The position numbers and the translations under genes are program-made. A stretch of 64,000 nt of DNA from Brachionus plicatilis (lineage: Eukaryota > Rotifera > Eurotatoria > Ploima > Brachionidae). Shown here piece by piece: positions 57,824 to 64,000 of the stretch (position 1 is the stretch's first letter; the number at the start of each line of letters is the position of its first letter). Below the pieces are notes generated by a model. That model was not told where the DNA came from, did no database searches, and saw nothing but the letters and a program-made list of their open reading frames with translations. The stretch covers positions 316,171-380,170 of the forward strand of contig QEOQ01000519.1 in NCBI GenBank assembly GCA_010279815.1, read 5' to 3'.

Positions 57824-60800
57824 ATGTTTGCTATCAGAAATTTTGGAACTAATGCCCTTAAAGTAATTTGAATTTTTAACTATTGATGTTGTTTTAAAAG
57901 TCAATCAATTAGTGTTCTCGTAATTTGGTCTTAAAAAATATTTCCAAATTGAGTACAACAACAGACTCTTCAAATCGTTCATTATACAATTTCACTGACG
58001 AGGAAATTCAACTCAAGGAAACAGGTATTTTTTTCTTAATGATAATTTGCTTCAAAAAGTTTTATTTTTTTGATTTTATTTAATTTAATTTTGTAGATTT
58101 GAAGTAAGGAAAAATTAAAAACAGATTACTTATTTCTTATTTTTTTTTTTAATTTATCTGTTCCTTGTAAATTTAGATCAGAAAAAATTAACTGAAAAAC
58201 TTAAAAATTAATTTTTATGTTATTTTAGTTTTTTTATTTAATATTATAAAAGTTTTAAAAATTTTAACCCAAATTTAGAGCTTTCAGTTTTAAGCTATTT
58301 TGGGAAGTAAGAAGAAATCAGGGAATTAGGTAAAAATAAGAAAAGAAAAAATTTTATTTTAACTAAATTGTAACAGATTCAATAAAAAATTAATTTGATT
58401 TAATTTGTTTTATTGTTACGGATTTTTTATGATCGATATTTTTTAAATCGAAATTTTTAAACTTAAACTTAAATTATTTTGGATTTTTTGGTAGAAAAAA
58501 TGACAAGATGATTTTACAAGAAGATTAATTCATTTTTTTCATTTTATCATATTGTTTAAATAATTTATCAAAGCAAAATTTTGCCAGAATAGAAAAAAAA
58601 AGTTAAAAAAAAAAAGAAAGCAAAAACTTAATTTTGTAGAAAAATATTAATTTTTTAATATTTATTTTTTAGAAAGAATTTTTGCTATTTTAATATTCTC
58701 CATCTTTTTTTTTCAAAAATCAAAAATTTTTTTTAAAACTTTTAACTGAAATTTAGGTTGCAAAATTGCATATTAATGTCAAAAAAGTTCAAACTAAAAA
58801 ATTTAACAAAATATAATTTTATTTATCAACTTGATTATTATTTTTATGAAAATCATGGTAAAAAAAATTTGGAACGAACGTTTGTAAAATTAAAATCTTA
58901 AAGAATAAATTAAAAGTAAAACAAGTCGTTCCAGAGTTTCTTAAATCATTCACTTCAGTTAAATATCAAATTTAAACTAGTGTTGGATTCCGTGAGTGGA
59001 GGCCTCAAGACCACCAAAAGTTGATGTTGGAGGTTTTGATGGTTGCGAGGAAAAAGTATTTTTTTCTCTAAAATTAAACGATTTTTCTTATACTCAATTC
59101 ATTTCTTTATCAAATTTTCATATTTAAATTTTTTAAACGGTTTGTTTTCACTCTCGGCCATCAAAACGGCCAACATCAACTTTTGGCGGTCTAGTGGCCG
59201 CCTCTAATTTAAACCACCTTTTAAAAAAAAATAAAATCAATTTTAAAAAATTCAGTTCGATGGTGGGCGGTTAACCCACAATTCTTTTTATTTTAACCTT
59301 TTTTATATTTTAGCTTTTCTACGACAATAAAAATTATTGTTTATACCTTTTTCTTTAATATTTTCATTATTATTTCAATATCAAATTATCGTATATTTTT
59401 TTTTATTTTCAACTTTTATTGACAAAGATTTATCATTTTTCACCCAAAATTCAGTTAAAAAAAATGCAAAATCTTTTTTTTATTTAAAAAAAATAAGGAG
59501 AGAAAAAAATTTCAAGAATCATTCTTTTTGGGCTTTTAAAATTTTACCATTTTACGTAAATTGGCGTTAACAAATGGTGAATTCTAATTATTAAATCAAC
59601 AAACTCTAAAAAGAGTTTTTTTTTAATTAATTTAACTAATTAAGTATAATTCATTAAAATTTTAAAGTTTGTATCTAACAATTAAATAGCATGGCGCTAC
59701 TTAAAAAAATAAAAAAAGAGTTTAACTTCTAAATTTTTTTAAATAAAAATTTAAATTACATTGAATTGTATATAATCGTAAAATGAATTAAATTTAAAAT
59801 ACCAAATAGACAAAGTTCATGGGTATTGTGAAATTCAAATACAAATTGAACAAAAATTCTTCCTTTTTTGATAAATTAAAATTAATATAATATACTTAAA
59901 AAAATACTGCAACAAAGTGCAATATACTTTGTTGCACCTTTATTACCTAAAATGAAATCACTATTTAATTTATTTAGTAAATTAAACCAATAATCAATTT
60001 AAATCTTATTGATATTTTATTTTTTGTTTTTTATTTTTTATATTAAAACATGATAAAAATTATTATAAGTAAAATAGGTGCAACAAAGTGCAACTGAAAT
60101 TTTTGTTGCAGTATTTTTTTAAGTATACTTTATTAACTTTAACTCAGACTTGTTTATAAGTCACAGTTTTAAGTCTAAGTCACAAAAATTTAAGTCAAAG
60201 TCATGACTTGACTTGACTTAAGACTTGTGACTTAAAAACAACTCTGCTTTAACTTTAATTCATCAATAACGGAATAATTTTTGTTCAATTTGTATCTGAA
60301 TTTCACCATACCAAGTTCATGTTTAAAAGAATAATAATTTTTTTGAAAGCAAAATTTTTAAAATTTATTTAAAACAAATTAAATTGAAAAAATTAGTTTC
60401 TCGATTGGCCCGAGAAAAAATTGAACCAAAAGTGAGAGAAATGGAACAAAAAGGAGACGTTTTGCCAGAAATACGTCAACTGATGTTTGACAATGGCGTA
60501 AGTTTGAAACAAAAAATGGGACAAAATTATTTTATTGAATTTTGAAATCAGCTTATGGGCATTGAAATACCGGAAGAGTACGGCGGAGCTGGATTAAATT
60601 TTTTTAGTTCTATAATCGCAATTGAAGAATTTGCCAAAGCCGATTCAGTTATCGGCGGTCTAGTTGATTTACAAAATACTGTTGTTAATACACTTTTGAT
60701 GCACAATGGTTCTAAAGAACTGCTTGATAAATACTCTCCTAGACTAGCTAAAGACACGGTAGGTTACCAATTTTATCTTAAAGCTCTTCGCTGAGTCCAA

Positions 60801-62021
60801 AGCTGAAATCAAAATAGAATAAAATAATTGCGTCAATTACTAATAGCAAATAAAAAATAAAAAATAATAAATAGTTAATGGGTATAGAAATACCTAGCAA
60901 CTATGGAGGTACAGAAGGTTCATTTTTTTCGTCAATTCTCGTTGTCGAAGAACTAGGTAAAGTCGACGGAAGCATCAGTGTCATGTGTGACATTCAAAAT
61001 ACTCTGATTAATACATTGCTAATGCAGCTTGGCTCTCAATATCTAAAAGATAAATACTTGCCTCGCTTGGCTACTGACATGGTAAAAAATTAATTCTAAA
61101 TTTTAATCAATTTTGGCTTAAGCTTTATTTTTGTTTTGATTAAATAAAAAAAAAAATTGAGTTTTAATTTTAAAAAGATTGGAAGTTTTTGTTTGTCCGA
61201 ATCGGACTCTGGTTCAGACGCATTTGCCATGAGAACAACAGCGACTAAAAACGGAGATTACTACACAATAAATGGAACCAAACTTTGGATATCCAATTCA
61301 AAGCACGCTGGAGTTTTTTTTGTCATGGCCAATGTAAATCCGAGTTTGGGCTATAAGGGAATAACTTGTTTTGTGGTCGACCGTGATACACCAGGTCTGA
61401 CCATTGGAAAAAATGAGGACAAACTCGGCCTTTTGGCCAGCTCTACTTGTGCTGTTCATTTTGATGGCGTAAAAGTTCATGAAAAGAATATTCTTGGTGA
61501 AGTTGGCCAAGGATACAAATACGCTATTTCAATATTAAACGAAGGCAGAATTGGCATCGGAGCTCAAATGATTGGATTGGCACAGGGTTGCTTTGACAAA
61601 ACAGTTGCTTATACTCGGGATCGAAAACAGTTTGGTCAACGAATTTTCGACTTTCAAGGAATGCAGCATCAAATTTCACACATAGCTACTCAATTGGAAG
61701 CAGCAAGACTTCTTGTTTACAATGCTGCTAGACTCAAAGAAGCCGGGAAACCTTTCATTAAAGAGGCTGCTATGGCCAAATATTTTGCCTCAGAAGTAGA
61801 AAAAAAATTTTTTTTTTATGAAAATTTTTTATTATAAAATTTTAAAGATTGCCTGTCAAACAACTAGTAAATGCATTGACTGGATGGGTGGCGTTGGTTA
61901 TACCAAAGATTATCCCATTGAAAAATATTATCGAGACTGTAAAGTTGGAACTATTTATGAAGGAACGTCAAACATTCAATTGAACACTATTGCTAAATTA
62001 ATCGATGCCGAATTTAAATAA
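57824..62021 (+). CDS. ACADSB: Short/branched-chain acyl-CoA dehydrogenase with alternative exon 4
   Basis: Mitochondrial FAD enzyme that oxidises 2-methylbutyryl-CoA and related acyl-CoAs in isoleucine breakdown, passing electrons to ETF. Exons: 57824-57862, 57913-58024, 60397-60497, 60552-60758 (4a) or 60875-61081 (4b), 61178-61795, 61848-62021. With one exon 4, the protein has 416 residues (human 432). The Arg/Asn/Ser/Thr N-terminus suits a mitochondrial presequence. Family landmarks: [88 protein letters not shown] and the catalytic base E397 in [10 protein letters not shown]. Exons 4a and 4b encode the same 69-residue segment (LMGIEIP...PRLA) and are probably mutually exclusive. Intron 2 is 2.4 kb and holds two transposons. 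Confidence 0.92.
58980..59205. mobile_element. MITE with AGTGTTGG ends, worn copy
   Basis: Starts TGTTGGATTCCGTGAGTGGA and continues CACCAAAAGTTGATGTTGG; the other end carries GGCCAACATCAACTTTTGGC GGTCTAGTGGCC in inverse. Same family as 63466-63660, with a similar AT-rich centre (TTTTTCTTATACTCAATTC shared). The right tip has decayed. Confidence 0.75.
59891..60127. mobile_element. Nested MITE inside the 59822-60312 element
   Basis: TATACTTAAAAAAATACTGC AACAAA at the left and its inverse TTTGTTGCAGTATTTTTTTA AGTATA at the right, with inner GTGCAACAAAGTGCAA words also repeated in inverse. It sits within the larger TIR element, so it inserted later or forms part of its structure. Confidence 0.65.
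60143..60246. repeat. AAGTC/GACTT-rich dispersed repeat
   Basis: CAGACTTGTTTATAAGTCAC ... GACTTGACTTGACTTAAGAC TTGTGACTTAAAAACAACTC TG. The last part matches the patch at 43146-43175. Confidence 0.5.
60552..60758 (+). other. ACADSB: ACADSB alternative exon 4a
   Basis: 207 nt, phase 0 at both ends, AATCAG acceptor and ACG|GTAGGT donor, no stop. Encodes [14 protein letters not shown] ... [17 protein letters not shown] ... PRLAKDT. By my count 40 of 69 residues are identical to exon 4b. It is the more diverged of the two from the usual ACADSB wording. Confidence 0.85.
60875..61081 (+). other. ACADSB: ACADSB alternative exon 4b
   Basis: 207 nt, phase 0, AAATAG acceptor and ATG|GTAAAA donor, no stop. 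Encodes [15 protein letters not shown] ... [25 protein letters not shown] ... PRLATDM, close to the usual family sequence. Lies 116 bp after 4a. Confidence 0.88.
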
Positions 62022-64000
62022 ACAAATATTTCTTTATCGAAAAAATTATTTTAAAATTTTATTTTTAATAAAAAATTTATTAAAAATCTGCTCTTTATCT
62101 TTTTGTTTATTTGACATGTCATGCTTAACATTGGTTCTCTACTTTCAAAATAATTTCTGCGTTAAGAAGACGAAAAGTAGATGGACCTCGAAAAAAGTTG
62201 AAGAAGTTTTAGAGGTATTCTTTTTTTGTCCAAGTTTTAGAAAGGATCTCTTGTAGTAAGCTTAGGTAAAATAGATGATGAATATTAACACGAATAATTT
62301 GAAGCGAGTTATCCAGAATTGGATAATGGTTCAGATTAAGACTTTATTACACTGTATTTCTTTTTTTTTTTCAAAAATTTTAATTTAATTTAATTGATTT
62401 AAAAAGATAATATTTACTATTAATAATTGTTTTTTCAAATTAACAAAGGTTATTTCCTGATATTCACTTGATCATCAAATCGATATTGTGTAAAATAAAA
62501 ATAAAAAGAATTTATAGATTCCTCGCTCATATTTAGTCGCTTGTCGTCTAAAATTATTTTATATTTTGATGAAACTCTTTCCGAGTCACATGAATTGCTA
62601 TCAAAGTAAATTTTTTTCAGAAACATCTACTTAAAACATTTACTTGCCAAAAACAGTGTTTTTGATTGAAAATGTTTTATTAAATTAAAAATTATAAAGA
62701 AATATTATACAAAGATAACACATTACAAAAACTTTTTTTTGGTTTTCAACTAAAAAATTTAATAAAAATTTTAAAATTGGAACAATTTTTTTAAAAAATG
62801 CGAAAAATGCGGTCGTATTTTTGCGTAGTCTCTGGTCATGTTACACGATCTTTAAAAAAACTTAGAAAAAAATTAATCGCGGTCCAAAATTTCTACGTCA
62901 AAATTTTATGTCTTAAGAATTAAGTTAGAAATAGCAATTTATTTAATAGTTTTAGTTTGATTTGGTCATTTTGGGCATCAGAAATTGATCTTAAACTTCA
63001 AATTGTCTATAATTTAAGGTTTAATACAATTAAATGTCTTTCAATAAAGATATGGAGTCTAAAACTCAAAACATTAGGAAACGTTAACAAATCTTTAAAA
63101 GAATCAATTTTAGATTATTATTTTCCTTGTTTTAATGCTTTCTCAAAAACTTATCAAAAGAATGTAACTCAGCCAAATTCTATAAAATCATACCCTCAAG
63201 AATGAAGTCAAATAACTTAAGAAATTTTTTTTAAAGTTAAGTCATTTGACTTGACTTGACTTTGAATTGACTTTATTTCAAAAAATTTCATTTTCGTTTT
63301 CGAAAGAATTTGATAACAAAAATCTTTCTAATATCAGTGACTTGACCAAAGAAAAAAAAACTTTAGTAACTGAATTACGCACAAGTCTGTCCAAAAATTT
63401 AAATCCCCCAAGCAATATTTAAATAAATCATTATCTACTGGAAAATGTATCTTTTAAAAACAACTAGTGTTGGGTACCGTGAATGGCCACTAGACCTCCA
63501 AAAGTTGATGTTGGCCGTTTTGATTGCTGCGAGGGAAAAATTCTTTTTTCTTTAAAACTAAAAAAATTTTTCTTATACTCAATTCTTTTCTCTATTCTTT
63601 TCGCTTCCTGGCCTACATCAACTTTTGGCGGTCTAGTGGCCACTCACGGTACCCAACACTTAACAACATCCATCAAAAAAAGCGAAAAAAAATGCACCTG
63701 GTTTAAATAAAATGATGGGAGTTTTTAAATAAAAAGGATGTTTGATAAAAATCAAATGACGTAATCTGAATATTTTCAAAGAATACCATTTGAAATACCA
63801 AACTAGATTATAGTAGTGAGAATATTAATTTTGGCTTCGAATGCTTTTGTCACGATAATTTTGTTACACTTTTTAAAAATATAAATTTAGCACGAATTGT
63901 GATATTTTTATTTAAAATAAAATTTGTAAAAATTGAAAAAAAAAATTTATCACACTTTATAAAAAGTTATAAATTAGTTTATTATTCAAATGGATCTTAG
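62022..64000. other. Intergenic to the end of the window
   Basis: AT-rich. Holds the MITE at 63466-63660 and an AAGTC-rich patch at 63225-63285 (AAGTCATTTGACTTGACTTG). The 82-codon frame at 62957-63205 has no recognisable content and no other support. Confidence 0.6.
63466..63660. mobile_element. MITE with AGTGTTGGGTACCGTG ends
   Basis: 195-bp element. The left end AGTGTTGGGTACCGTGAATG GCCACTAGACC and the inverse right end match for about 50 bp (AAAAGTTGATGT...GGCC) with few differences. A better-preserved relative of 58980-59205. No clear target duplication; AACAAC occurs near both ends. Confidence 0.82.

Larger units (their letters stand above)
59822..60312. mobile_element. TIR element with 9-bp target duplication (Mutator-like size)
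   Basis: Ends GGTATTGTGAAATTC and, in inverse, GGTATGGTGAAATTC; similarity runs inward through AATACAAATTGAACAAAAAT for about 45 bp. It is flanked on both sides by AAGTTCATG (59813-59821 and 60313-60321), a 9-bp target site duplication as made by Mutator-class transposases. Non-coding, 491 bp, with another element nested inside. Confidence 0.82.
58025..60396 (+). other. 2.4-kb ACADSB intron 2
   Basis: Phase 1. AT-rich; carries the short TIR elements at 58980-59205 and 59822-60312. No gene inside. Confidence 0.8.

Overview
The window is animal nuclear DNA. It is very AT-rich between genes, genes are close together, and most introns are 45-120 bp with GT/AG ends. The gene set (JMJD6, RNF37/UBOX5, GLMP, a Notch-ligand-type DSL/EGF protein, PSMA3, a GH18 chitinase with a peritrophin domain, RPL17, ACADSB) points to a small invertebrate. 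A rotifer-like protostome would fit, but that is inference and cannot be settled from the sequence.

Layout. 1-713: 3' end of JMJD6. 2476-3679: UBOX5/RNF37. 3896-6296: six tRNA-Gln(UUG) genes, three per strand, built on an inverted duplication with a small palindromic transposon between the arms. 6647-7822: GLMP. 8287-15940: gene-poor, holding a dead LINE reverse transcriptase piece, two TIR elements and a dead pogo/Tigger transposase tail. 15941-44946: one giant gene on the + strand. I could thread 37 exons through it with every splice phase consistent, giving about 6,500 residues: signal peptide, MNNL, DSL, two EGF repeats, a second DSL, about 122 more EGF repeats, a C-type-lectin fold, a long unrecognised alpha/beta region, one membrane span and a short tail. 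Its introns carry a 41-bp minisatellite with a four-copy higher-order repeat and several clusters of a 12-bp palindrome.

47811-48963 (-): PSMA3 in nine exons. 49750-50748: intronless protein of unknown function with a recent internal duplication. 52379-52555: 58-residue membrane protein. 52612-55972 (-): chitinase whose catalytic motif is assembled through a 10-nt microexon. 56359-57094 (-): RPL17. 57824-62021: ACADSB, which contains two alternative 207-nt versions of the same exon. 62022-64000: no gene, one short transposon.

The genes are mostly unrelated housekeeping and cell-surface genes and form no operon or pathway. The main points of interest are the architecture of the giant DSL/EGF/lectin gene, the duplicated ACADSB exon, the chitinase microexon, the tRNA inversion and the varied small transposons. 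All exon structures were joined by hand from splice signals, phase and family similarity recalled from knowledge; no search or transcript data was used.
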